Both the position numbers and the translations under genes were made by a program. The notes under the pieces are model-generated. The model made no database searches. It was not told the origin of the DNA and saw nothing but the letters and a program-made list of their open reading frames with translations. From contig JAQAZP010000326.1 in assembly GCA_032127265.1 (NCBI GenBank), positions 1-17,493 on the forward strand: 17,493 nucleotides of DNA, written 5' to 3'. The stretch is from JAQAZP01 sp032127265. GTDB lineage: Bacteria; Acidobacteriota; JAQAZP01. Shown here in pieces: positions 8,104-14,774 of this stretch. How positions within the stretch are numbered: the first letter of the stretch is position 1; every line of letters begins with the position of its first letter.

Positions 8104-8133
8104 GAACCCGTTTAAAACAAAGGTGATAGCACC

Positions 8134-8160
8134 GTGATCTCGGGCCGGGGGGCCGATTGA
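8134..8160 (+). CDS. Possible 8-codon leader peptide ORF with a hairpin before yceD
   Basis: A GTG at 8134 begins the reading MISGRGAD and ends at TGA 8158-8160, overlapping the yceD start as TGATG. It has the best ribosome site in this leader: AAAGGTGA at 8119-8126, 7 bp before the GTG. The yceD ATG itself has only a run of six G. That run lies in an imperfect hairpin (8140-8156; outer arms TCGG/CCGA, inner CC/GG). Translation of the leader could open the hairpin and deliver ribosomes to yceD. The alternative is chance, or an indel error in the G-run that hides an N-terminal extension of yceD. The peptide is too short to judge by itself. Confidence 0.3.
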   Translation: MISGRGAD

Positions 8161-8723
8161 TGAAGATCGACTTGAAGGAAATTGGTGCCTCTGGCATCGC
8201 CATTGAGCGCACCATAACCGCGGCGCAATTCCTTCCCGCGAGTGATGTCGGCTGGGGGCGGGTGCGGCTTCTCTCCGACTCTCTGTTGCACCTGGACGTC
8301 AAAAGGGCCGGTGAGCGATTCCATCTTTGGGGCACGCTGGAGGCGGAAGTTGAGATGGAGTGCAGCCGCTGTCTGGCCCCGTTTTCGTTTGCGGTTCGGC
8401 CCAAGTTCGATTATTATCTCGTGCCCCGGCGGCACGTTGAAGAGTGGGCTGAGGTGGTGCTCGACGAAACGTCCAAGCGCGAGGTGGAGGTGGACAGCCT
8501 GGAGTTTGACCTCCTGCATCTCACGGCTGAACTGGTGCGCCTGGGCCTGCCGATGAAACCGCTCTGCGCGGAGGCCTGCCGGGGAATCTGTCTGGGCTGC
8601 GGTGCCGACCTCAACCGGGAGGAGTGCACCTGCGGTGAACAGCAGCATGCGGTTGAAGGTTCGGGGCTGGAGGTTCTATCCAGCTTGCTGGAAGAGATGA
8701 AGAACGAGTCCTCGGGCAACTGA
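8160..8723 (+). CDS. yceD: YceD/DUF177 family protein (23S rRNA accumulation protein)
   Basis: YceD proteins are needed for normal 23S rRNA accumulation in bacteria and plastids and are nearly always encoded directly before rpmF, as here. The 187-residue product begins MKIDLKEIGASGIAIERTI. It has a CSRC pair (Cys68, Cys71) in the usual ECSRCLAPF context and the C-terminal signature CAEACRGICLGCGADLN...CTC (Cys136 to Cys158), which looks able to bind metal. Length fits the family (about 170-190). ATG 8160 is preferred over the TTG three bases earlier because the family starts here and the upstream mini-ORF ends in TGATG. The gene lies 66 bp before rpmF. The identity rests on the Cys pattern plus gene order; the biochemical role is not well defined for the family. 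Confidence 0.85.
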   Translation: MKIDLKEIGASGIAIERTITAAQFLPASDVGWGRVRLLSDSLLHLDVKRAGERFHLWGTLEAEVEMECSRCLAPFSFAVRPKFDYYLVPRRHVEEWAEVVLDETSKREVEVDSLEFDLLHLTAELVRLGLPMKPLCAEACRGICLGCGADLNREECTCGEQQHAVEGSGLEVLSSLLEEMKNESSGN

Positions 8724-8789
8724 GCCGCGGTTCCCTGAACCGCTCGGCCCGCCGGAGGAGAGCGAAAGCAAGAGACAAAGGAGAAGGGT

Positions 8790-8972
8790 ATGGCCAATCC
8801 AAAGCGCAGACATTCCAAGGCTCGGCGGGACAAGAGAAGGACGCATGACTCGCTCACGCCTCCCAGCCTGTCGGTGTGCCCCAACTGCAGTGAGCCCAAG
8901 CAGCCCCATCGTGTGTGCCCACATTGCGGGTTCTACAAAGGGAAGGAAGTCGTGGAAATCAAAATGGCCTGA
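8790..8972 (+). CDS. rpmF: 50S ribosomal protein L32, zinc-ribbon form
   Basis: Small protein of the large ribosomal subunit, 60 residues, the normal length. The N-terminus MANPKRRHSKARRDKRRTHD is the classic basic L32 start. CPNC (30-33) and CPHC (43-46) form a four-Cys zinc ribbon, so this is the zinc-binding version rather than the Cys-free paralogue that some bacteria use under zinc limitation. AAAGGAG lies 5 bp before the ATG. It follows yceD and precedes plsX by 21 bp, the conserved order that links ribosome and phospholipid synthesis. Identification is secure. Confidence 0.97.
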   Translation: MANPKRRHSKARRDKRRTHDSLTPPSLSVCPNCSEPKQPHRVCPHCGFYKGKEVVEIKMA

Positions 8973-8993
8973 AGGCAGGCCTAGCGGTGAACA

Positions 8994-10013
8994 ATGAAAA
9001 TTGCCGTCGATGCCATGGGCGGAGACTTCGCCCCCAGAAATACCGTGCAGGGTGCTGTTGAGGCTTGCCGCGAGTTCCAGCTACCTGTAATTCTTGTGGG
9101 ACGGGAGCAGGAGATCCACCGGGAACTTGACCGTCTCAATGTGGGTGGTCTGCCCATCGAGGTGGTTCACGCCGAGGAAGTGGTGGGCATGGACGAGCCG
9201 GCGGTTACCGCCATTCGCAAGAAGAAGAAATCCTCCATCCGGATCGGTGCCCGTCTGGTAAAGGATGGCGATGCCCAGGGTTTTGTCAGTGCCGGCAATA
9301 CCGGTGCGGTGATGGCCACGTCCAAAATCGTGATGAAATCCCTGGAAGGGGTCCAGCGCCCGGCCCTGGCCACGGTGGTGCCCACCATGACCGGGGCATC
9401 GATCCTGCTCGACGTTGGCGCCAACGTGGATTGCCGGGCCAAGCACCTGATGCAGTTCGCGGTGATGGGGAGTTTCTATGCCGAGGCGATTCTCGGCCGG
9501 AAAAATCCGAAAATCGGCCTGTTGAGCATCGGCGAAGAAGAAACCAAGGGTAACGAGCAGACACGGCAGGTTTTCGATATCCTGCGCCAGTCGAGTATCA
9601 ATTTCGTCGGCAACGTGGAGGGGCGGGATGTTTTCAACGGATCCGTGGACGTTATCGTCTGCGACGGGTTTGTCGGCAACATCACGCTCAAGGTGAGCGA
9701 GAGCCTGGCCGAGACCATGGAGCACCTCATCCGCTCCGAGATTAAAAAAAGCATCCTTGCCCGCATCGGCTACCTGTTCATGCGTCCGGCCTTCAGAAAA
9801 TTCAAAAAGCGGGTCGATTACTCGGAGTACGGCGGTGCCCCCCTGCTGGGGATCAGCGGCGTCACCATCATCTGTCACGGCCGCTCATCGGCAAAGGCGA
9901 TCAAGAATGCCGTGCGGGTGGCCGGAGATTTTTGCGCCAAGGATGTGAACGGCCAGATTTCCCGGGGCCTGGCCGAACTGGTTCGCCAGGAGGAGAGCGT
10001 TTCTATCCGATAA
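8994..10013 (+). CDS. plsX: Phosphate acyltransferase PlsX (acyl-ACP to acyl-phosphate)
   Basis: Converts acyl-ACP and phosphate to acyl-phosphate, the donor that PlsY uses to acylate glycerol-3-phosphate at the start of phospholipid synthesis. It is a peripheral membrane protein. The 339-residue product has the standard N-terminus MKIAVDAMGGDFAPRNTVQGA, SAGNTGAVMA (99-108), LLDVGANVDCR (138-148), GLLSIGEEETKGNEQ and VCDGFVGNITLKVSE. A conserved C-terminal stretch contains YGGAPLLGISG. Length is typical. The ribosome site before ATG 8994 is weak. In most relatives fabH and fabD follow plsX; here the next gene is an acyl-CoA dehydrogenase 195 bp further on, with its own promoter. Confidence 0.96.
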   Translation: MKIAVDAMGGDFAPRNTVQGAVEACREFQLPVILVGREQEIHRELDRLNVGGLPIEVVHAEEVVGMDEPAVTAIRKKKKSSIRIGARLVKDGDAQGFVSAGNTGAVMATSKIVMKSLEGVQRPALATVVPTMTGASILLDVGANVDCRAKHLMQFAVMGSFYAEAILGRKNPKIGLLSIGEEETKGNEQTRQVFDILRQSSINFVGNVEGRDVFNGSVDVIVCDGFVGNITLKVSESLAETMEHLIRSEIKKSILARIGYLFMRPAFRKFKKRVDYSEYGGAPLLGISGVTIICHGRSSAKAIKNAVRVAGDFCAKDVNGQISRGLAELVRQEESVSIR

Positions 10014-10028
10014 TCCGCCTGGGCCGTC

Positions 10029-10056
10029 TTGACTCGGAGAGGCAATCGGCTAGAAT
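10029..10056 (+). promoter_or_regulatory. Sigma70-type promoter for the acyl-CoA dehydrogenase-fab group
   Basis: TTGACT (10029-10034) and TAGAAT (10051-10056), each 5 of 6 to consensus, are separated by 16 bp. The site is 16 bp after the plsX stop and about 150 bp before the dehydrogenase start. This leaves a 5' leader of roughly 145 nt. The spacing and geometry resemble the promoter before yceD. Confidence 0.65.
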
Positions 10057-10080
10057 GATTTTTCGATTTTTCCGGATTTC
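10057..10080 (+). repeat. Tandem GATTTTTC repeats at the expected transcription start
   Basis: Two exact copies of GATTTTTC (10057-10064 and 10065-10072) are followed by a shorter GATTTC (10075-10080). They start immediately after the proposed -10 box, covering the expected transcription start and first transcribed bases. This is an AT-rich island in GC-rich DNA. Repeated motifs at such a position often bind a regulator or affect initiation; no protein can be named. The rest of the leader to 10208 shows only AAGGAG at 10190-10195. Confidence 0.5.
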
Positions 10081-10208
10081 AGATACACTTGTGGATCGGT
10101 CCCGAGCCCTGATCTCCCGGTCTGCGGGATACCCGGCCAGACTGCTTGAGCTGCGGGCCCCGGCCGTTCCACACGTCACAGTTGATTGGAAGGAGTGAGC
10201 CCCGACCC

Positions 10209-11375
10209 ATGGAGTGGATGCTGAACGAAGAGCAGCGTGAAATTCAGGCCTTGACCCGCAAGATCGTGGACGAGAGGGTTGTCCCGGTTCGGATGGAACT
10301 GGACCATGCCGAAAAATTCCCCTGGGAGCAGATCAAGCTGTTCGCTGACGCCGGGCTGTTCGGCGTATTCGTCGAGGAGAAGTACGGCGGTTTCGGCGGG
10401 GCAATGACCGACTGGTGCCTGGTCACCGACGAGATCAGCCGCGGCTGCCTCGGTGTCTCAACGGCCTTTGCCGGAGTGGGACTGGGCGCGTTTCCACTGA
10501 TCCTCGACGGCAGCGAGGAGTTGAAAGAGAAATACCTGCCCAACATCGCGTCGGGCAAGAGCCTGGCCGCCTTTGCTCTCACCGAGGCCGACGCGGGAAG
10601 CGACGCCGGCGGGATCAGGACCACTGCTGTTCGCGACGGCGACCACTTCGTGATCAACGGCACCAAACAGTGGATCACCAACGCCGAGGTGGCCCAGACC
10701 TATTGCGTGGTGGCGATGACCAACCCCTCCAAGGGACCGCGGGGGGCCAGCGTGATCCTGGTGGAGAAGGGCACGCCGGGGTTCACCTTCGGCAAGCTGG
10801 AAAAAAAGATGGGCATCAATTGCTCGTCCACCCGCGAACTGATCTTCGAGGACTGCCGGGTGCCGGTAGCCAATCTGGTGGGACGGGAAGGGGCCGGTTT
10901 CATCGTCACCATGAGAACCCTGAGCCGGGCCCGGGTGGGCGTTGGCGCGCAGGCGGCGGGGCTCTGCCGCGGGGCTCTGGAACTCACGGTGGACTACTCG
11001 CGGCAGCGCAGGCAGTTTGACCGGCCCATCTGCTCTTTCCAGGCCGTCCAGCACATCCTCGCCGATATGGCCACCCAGACCGAAGCGGCACGCGCCCTGG
11101 TGTACAGCACAACCCGGATGATCGATTGCGGCGAGAAGAATTTCGCCAAACGGGCGGCGATGGTCAAGCTTTTCGCTTCCGATGTGGCGATGAAGGTGAC
11201 CACCGATGCGGTGCAGGTCTTTGGCGGTTACGGATACATGCGCGAATACCCGGTTGAAAAAATGATGAGAGACGCCAAGATCCTGCAGATTTACGAGGGG
11301 ACAAACCAGATTCAGCGGAACGAGATCGGTGCGGCGCTGATCAAGGAGTCCGCTTCACGAAAGAGGAAGTCGTGA
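10209..11375 (+). CDS. Acyl-CoA dehydrogenase (FAD, ETF-linked)
   Basis: FAD flavoenzyme that forms trans-2-enoyl-CoA from acyl-CoA and passes electrons to ETF. The 388-residue product has the standard three-part fold. An N-terminal helical part opens MEWMLNEEQREIQALTRKIV. The middle beta part has ALTEADAGSDAGGIRT (123-138) and INGTKQWITNA (149-159). The C-terminal helical part has RRQFDRPICSFQAVQHILADM (267-287), VFGGYGYMREYPVEKMMRD (337-355) and IYEGTNQIQRNEIG. Glu363 in YEGT is at the catalytic-base position of short- and medium-chain enzymes. ATG 10209 fits family alignment; AAGGAG is 13 bp away, a long gap. It overlaps fabG by 4 bp (GTGA). It occupies the place usually held by fabH-fabD, and etfBA lie downstream. 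Chain length, and CoA versus ACP as carrier, cannot be told. Confidence 0.92.
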   Translation: MEWMLNEEQREIQALTRKIVDERVVPVRMELDHAEKFPWEQIKLFADAGLFGVFVEEKYGGFGGAMTDWCLVTDEISRGCLGVSTAFAGVGLGAFPLILDGSEELKEKYLPNIASGKSLAAFALTEADAGSDAGGIRTTAVRDGDHFVINGTKQWITNAEVAQTYCVVAMTNPSKGPRGASVILVEKGTPGFTFGKLEKKMGINCSSTRELIFEDCRVPVANLVGREGAGFIVTMRTLSRARVGVGAQAAGLCRGALELTVDYSRQRRQFDRPICSFQAVQHILADMATQTEAARALVYSTTRMIDCGEKNFAKRAAMVKLFASDVAMKVTTDAVQVFGGYGYMREYPVEKMMRDAKILQIYEGTNQIQRNEIGAALIKESASRKRKS

Positions 11376-12127
11376 CCGCCATGGGGAAGCGTTTCGACGG
11401 GAAACGGGCCATCGTCACCGGAGCGGCCCGCGGCATCGGGTTGGCCATCAGCCGTTTGCTGGCCGCGGAGGGGGCCCTGGTGGCCCTGGTGGACCTGGAT
11501 CAGGAAGCGCTGGATGCCGCCGTTGGCCAGCTGTCCCCGGCGGAGGGCCGCTGTGTGGCGCACTGCCTGGATGTTTCGGAACCCGAGGCGGTGAAGCAGG
11601 CGGTGACCGCCGTGAGCAAGGACTGGGGCGGCGTCGACTTTCTGGTCAATAACGCCGGCATTACCCGGGACGGCCTGATGATGCGGATGAAGAAAGCCGA
11701 CTGGGACCTGGTGCTGCGGGTGAACCTGGACAGCGTATTTCATTTTTCCCAGGCGGTGCTCAAATCGATGATCAAGGCCCGGCACGGCCGGATTGTCAGC
11801 ATCGGTTCCGTGGTGGGCGCCATGGGCAACCCGGGGCAGGCGAACTACGCGGCGTCGAAGGCCGGCATCATCGGCTTTTCGCGCTCGCTGGCCCGGGAAG
11901 TGGCCTCCCGGGGGATCACGGTAAACGTGGTGGCCCCCGGATTCATCGATACCGAGATGACGGCCGGGCTGCCCGAGAACGTGCGCAAGGATCTGCTGTC
12001 CAGGGTGCCCCTGGGCCGCCTGGGCACCGTTGATGATATTGCACGCTCGGTGGCTTTTTTACTGGGAGACGAGTCCGCCTACATTACCGGCCAGGTGCTG
12101 GGGGTCAACGGCGGAATGTATATGTAA
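11372..12127 (+). CDS. fabG: 3-oxoacyl-ACP reductase FabG (short-chain dehydrogenase)
   Basis: NADPH-dependent reduction of 3-oxoacyl-ACP in the fatty-acid elongation cycle. The 251-residue protein has the SDR nucleotide motif TGAARGIG (16-23), NNAGITRDGL (93-102), and the catalytic set Asn118, Ser146, Tyr159 and Lys163 in IGSVVGAMGNPGQANYAASK. The C-terminal part has the FabG hallmarks NVVAPGFIDTEMT and YITGQVLGVNGGMYM. GTG 11372 was chosen because GAGG lies 5 bp before it and it overlaps the dehydrogenase stop as GTGA; ATG 11381 in the same frame is less well spaced. An acetoacetyl-CoA reductase would look similar, but the next genes acpP and fabF support FabG. Confidence 0.92.
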   Translation: MTAMGKRFDGKRAIVTGAARGIGLAISRLLAAEGALVALVDLDQEALDAAVGQLSPAEGRCVAHCLDVSEPEAVKQAVTAVSKDWGGVDFLVNNAGITRDGLMMRMKKADWDLVLRVNLDSVFHFSQAVLKSMIKARHGRIVSIGSVVGAMGNPGQANYAASKAGIIGFSRSLAREVASRGITVNVVAPGFIDTEMTAGLPENVRKDLLSRVPLGRLGTVDDIARSVAFLLGDESAYITGQVLGVNGGMYM

Positions 12128-12129
12128 CC

Positions 12130-12146
12130 GGACCGGGGGCCGGTCC
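12130..12146. repeat. Perfect stem-loop after fabG
   Basis: GGACCGG (12130-12136) and CCGGTCC (12140-12146) are exact reverse complements around a GGG loop, 2 bp after the fabG stop. No T-run follows, so it is not a standard intrinsic terminator. A related stem-loop follows acpP, so together they bracket that gene. The rest of the 102-bp fabG-acpP gap holds a TGACGTCA palindrome (12178-12185) and the acpP ribosome site, and no clear promoter. Confidence 0.6.
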
Positions 12147-12229
12147 AAACTGCTGAAAACCGACGGTTGAGATGAGATGACGTCAGTCCGCTGTTTTTTC
12201 ACTTAAATGCATCTTGGGAGGTTTTTCGG

Positions 12230-12475
12230 ATGGACGAGAAGAAAATCGAGGCGAAGGTCAAGGAGATCGTCATGGAGCAACTGGGTGTGGACGAGGAGGA
12301 AGTGACCCAGGAAGCCTCCTTTGTCGACGACCTCGGCGCCGATTCCCTGGACACGGTGGAATTGGTGATGGCCTTCGAGGAAGAGTTCGATATCGAGATT
12401 CCCGACACCGACGCGGAGAAGATCAGCCGGGTCAAGGAAGCCGTGGAATACATCAAGGGCCACATCGACAGCTGA
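12230..12475 (+). CDS. acpP: Acyl carrier protein
   Basis: Small acidic carrier of growing acyl chains, tethered by 4'-phosphopantetheine. The 81-residue product has the attachment motif DDLGADSLDTVELVMAFEEE with the modified Ser at position 39. It is otherwise a typical four-helix ACP (MDEKKIEAKVKEIVMEQLGV at the start, VKEAVEYI at the end). A strong GGGAGG site lies 8 bp before the ATG, as expected for one of the most abundant proteins of the cell. It is flanked by fabG (102 bp) and fabF (152 bp), the conserved order, and by matching stem-loops. Identification is secure. Confidence 0.97.
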   Translation: MDEKKIEAKVKEIVMEQLGVDEEEVTQEASFVDDLGADSLDTVELVMAFEEEFDIEIPDTDAEKISRVKEAVEYIKGHIDS

Positions 12476-12488
12476 CCGGTTTCCGGTC
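12474..12488. repeat. Perfect stem-loop overlapping the acpP stop
   Basis: GACCGG (12474-12479) and CCGGTC (12483-12488) pair exactly around a TTT loop and begin inside the acpP TGA codon. The arms share the GACCGG/CCGGTC core of the stem-loop after fabG. No T-run follows. A 3' stem-loop at this position could stop exonucleases or limit readthrough into fabF. Confidence 0.5.
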
Positions 12489-12627
12489 CTCGCAGGGTGG
12501 ATCGGCCGGCGGCGTCAGCGCAGCCGGCGTGGTTTCTGCCGCCCCGCGAGGGCACAGCGGAGCCCGGCTTTCCGGACACCTGCCGAATCTCGCATTGAGC
12601 GGCCTGATCGGAGGAGGGGCTGAGGAG

Positions 12628-13869
12628 ATGCCGAAAAGACGAGTGGTCATCACCGGTCTCGGGATGATCTCCCCGCTCGGCGTGGGCAACGACGCCAACT
12701 GGGAGGCCCTGCGATCCGCCAAAAGCGGTGTCGGACTGATCACCCATTTCGACACCAGCGAATACAATGTGAAAATCGCCGCCGAAGTGCGGGACTTTGA
12801 TCCGCTGCAGTTCATCGATAAAAAAGAACTGAAGAAGATGGACCGCTTCATCCATTTCGCCCTGGCCGCTTCGCAGTTTGCGGTGGAGGACAGTGGTATC
12901 GATCCCGCAGCCCTTGATTCGGATCGGGCCGGGGTCAGCATCGGCAGCGGTATCGGCGGGCTGGGCTTTATCGAGCGGCAGCACAAGGTGGTGCTCGAAC
13001 GCGGTCCAAAACGGATTTCGCCGTTCTTTATCCCCGGCCTGATCGTCAACCTCGCCGCGGGTCATGTCTCGATCCGCTTCCGGGCCCGGGGGCCGAACAT
13101 GGCTCAGTGTACAGCTTGTTCCACCGGAACCCACGCCGTGGGCGAGGCCTTTCGTGTGATCCAGCACGGGCAGGCCGACCTGATGATCGCCGGTGGCACC
13201 GAGGCGGTGATCTGCCCGTTGGCCGTGGGCGGGTTCTCGGCGATGAAGGCCTTGTCCACACGCAACGACGACCCGGCCACCGCCAGCCGGCCCTTTGACG
13301 CCACCCGTGATGGTTTTGTAATGGGCGAGGGCGCGGGGGTGCTGATCCTCGAGGAGCGTGAAGCGGCACTGGCCCGCGGAGCGAGGATTTACGCCGAACT
13401 GGCCGGCTTCGGCATGACGGCGGACGCTTTCCACATCACCGCGCCCAGCGAGGACGGTGACGGGGCGATGCGGGTGATGAAGGCGGCCATCGATGATGCC
13501 GGGGTGGCCCCTGAAGCGGTGGACTACATCAACGCCCACGGTACGGCCACGCCGCCCGGTGACCGCACCGAGACCCTGGCGATCAAGAAGCTGTTCGGTG
13601 ATCACGCCTACAAGCTTGCCGTCAGTTCCACCAAGTCCAGTACCGGGCACCTGTTGGGTGCTGCCGGGGGGGTGGAAACAGCCATCACCGCCTGGGCGGT
13701 GTACAACGACATTATGCCCCCCACCATCAACCTGCGGAACCCCGACCCGGATTGCGATCTGGATTACGTGCCCAATGAGGCACGGTCGTCGATTGTGTCC
13801 TGTGCGTTGAACAATTCCTTTGGCTTCGGGGGAACCAACGCGGCCCTGCTGCTGAAGAAGCACGAGTAA
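12628..13869 (+). CDS. fabF: 3-oxoacyl-ACP synthase II (FabF)
   Basis: Condenses malonyl-ACP with acyl-ACP to elongate the chain. The 413-residue product begins MPKRRVVITGLGMISPLGVG. It carries the Cys-His-His triad: Cys164 in CTACSTGTHAVGEAF, His304 in NAHGTATPPGD, and His341 in STKSSTGHLLGAAGGVE, which also contains Lys336. The C-terminal NNSFGFGGTNAALLLK is typical. Length matches FabF (about 410). ATG 12628 was chosen because GGAGGAGG ends 10 bp before it and the family starts here; the frame stays open upstream across acpP, but that part does not resemble FabF. No malonyl-CoA transacylase or FabH is encoded nearby, so initiation must come from genes elsewhere or by another route. Confidence 0.95.
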   Translation: MPKRRVVITGLGMISPLGVGNDANWEALRSAKSGVGLITHFDTSEYNVKIAAEVRDFDPLQFIDKKELKKMDRFIHFALAASQFAVEDSGIDPAALDSDRAGVSIGSGIGGLGFIERQHKVVLERGPKRISPFFIPGLIVNLAAGHVSIRFRARGPNMAQCTACSTGTHAVGEAFRVIQHGQADLMIAGGTEAVICPLAVGGFSAMKALSTRNDDPATASRPFDATRDGFVMGEGAGVLILEEREAALARGARIYAELAGFGMTADAFHITAPSEDGDGAMRVMKAAIDDAGVAPEAVDYINAHGTATPPGDRTETLAIKKLFGDHAYKLAVSSTKSSTGHLLGAAGGVETAITAWAVYNDIMPPTINLRNPDPDCDLDYVPNEARSSIVSCALNNSFGFGGTNAALLLKKHE

Positions 13870-13886
13870 CGGCATGGGCCGGACCG

Positions 13887-13906
13887 CCCCGGCGGGGAAA
13901 TCCCCG
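13887..13906. repeat. Two overlapping alternative hairpins between fabF and etfB
   Basis: CCCC-GGC-GGGG (13887-13897) and CGGGG-AAAT-CCCCG (13893-13906) share the central GGGG, so only one can form at a time. They lie 18-37 bp after the fabF stop, in a 79-bp gap. No T-run follows either. This may be meaningful or simply a by-product of GC-rich sequence. Confidence 0.3.
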
Positions 13907-13948
13907 ACACGCTGCCGCCCGGAGTATCCTGCATAATCGGAGCATGAA

Positions 13949-14737
13949 ATGAATTCAATTGTCTGTCTGAAACAGGTCCCGGACACAGAGGCGAGAATCA
14001 AGATCGCCCCGGGCAACATGGGGATTGACGAGAGCGATGTCCAGTTGGTGGTCAACCCTTTTGACGAATATGCCATTGAAGCGGCGCTGCGGCTCAAGGA
14101 GCAGGCGGGGCAGGGTACGGTGACCCTGATCAGCCAGGGTGGAGACTCGGCCGGCACGGCGCTGCGCACCGGCCTGGCCATGGGGGCCGACAACGCGCTG
14201 CTGCTCAAAGACCCGGCTTTTGACGGGTCCGATTCCCTGGGCGTGGCACGAATTCTTGCCGCGGCCATCGCGACCCTGGAATACGACGTGATCCTCCTCG
14301 GAAAACACGGGGTGGGCGGGGACAACAACCAGGTGGGACCGATGCTGGCCCAACTGCTTGACCTGCCGCACGTCGGGGTGGCTGTTGCACTGGAAGTCGG
14401 TGACGGCAAGGCCGTGGTGCACCGCTCGGTGGAGGGAGCCCTGGAAGTAGTGGAAACATCGCTCCCGGCGGTGATTACCGCCCAGAAGGGGCTCAATGAA
14501 CCACGATACGCCTCGCTCAAGGGCATCATGATGGCCAAGAGAAAACCCATCGATGAGCGTGACGCTGCCGCTCTGGGCATCGACACCGCGACGGTGGGCT
14601 CCGCCGGGGCCCTTCTTCTGCAGACCAGGCTGGAGTTACCGCCGGCCCGTCCCGAGGGGCGGCTCATCGTTGGGGAGCCGGTGGAAGCGGCGAAGGAACT
14701 GGTGCGGCTGCTCCACGAAGAGGCCAAAGTCATTTGA
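13949..14737 (+). CDS. etfB: Electron transfer flavoprotein beta subunit
   Basis: Small subunit of the ETF heterodimer that takes electrons from acyl-CoA dehydrogenases. The 262-residue product starts MNSIVCLKQVPDTEARIKI and has NPFDEYAIEAALRLKE (36-51). GKHGVGGDNNQVGPMLAQLL (118-137) corresponds to the AMP-binding region. The dehydrogenase-docking loop NEPRYASLKGIMMAKRK (183-199) contains Leu190, matching the anchor leucine (Leu195) of human ETF. The NNQVG form is closer to the ordinary DDxNQTG pattern than to the GDTAQVGP pattern of electron-bifurcating ETFs, suggesting a non-bifurcating type. GGAG lies 6 bp before the ATG. It follows fabF by 79 bp and precedes etfA by 37 bp, in the same group as an acyl-CoA dehydrogenase gene. 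Confidence 0.95.
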   Translation: MNSIVCLKQVPDTEARIKIAPGNMGIDESDVQLVVNPFDEYAIEAALRLKEQAGQGTVTLISQGGDSAGTALRTGLAMGADNALLLKDPAFDGSDSLGVARILAAAIATLEYDVILLGKHGVGGDNNQVGPMLAQLLDLPHVGVAVALEVGDGKAVVHRSVEGALEVVETSLPAVITAQKGLNEPRYASLKGIMMAKRKPIDERDAAALGIDTATVGSAGALLLQTRLELPPARPEGRLIVGEPVEAAKELVRLLHEEAKVI

Positions 14738-14774
14738 GGCTGAAAGATCGGCGCTTGCGCGAAGGATATATATC

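Noticed and set aside
9932..10198. A small plus-strand frame across the plsX end and the intergenic region
   Set aside because: It overlaps plsX in another frame, then covers a promoter and repeats, and has no recognisable product.
12130..12146. Intrinsic terminator after fabG
   Set aside because: The stem is strong but no T-run follows, and acpP continues the conserved operon with no convincing promoter of its own.
12178..12185. TGACGTCA palindrome before acpP as a regulator site
   Set aside because: An 8-bp palindrome is too short to support without other copies, and no promoter boxes of good quality lie at the right distance.
12214..12627. A long N-terminal extension of fabF running back through acpP
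   Set aside because: The extension is acpP read in another frame and resembles no FabF. The ATG at 12628 has a good ribosome site and the family start.
12199..14733. An open frame of over 840 codons on the minus strand across acpP, fabF and etfB
   Set aside because: It is antisense to three unmistakable genes, has low-complexity Ser/Arg/Gly composition and no recognisable domain. GC-rich codon bias keeps such antisense frames open.
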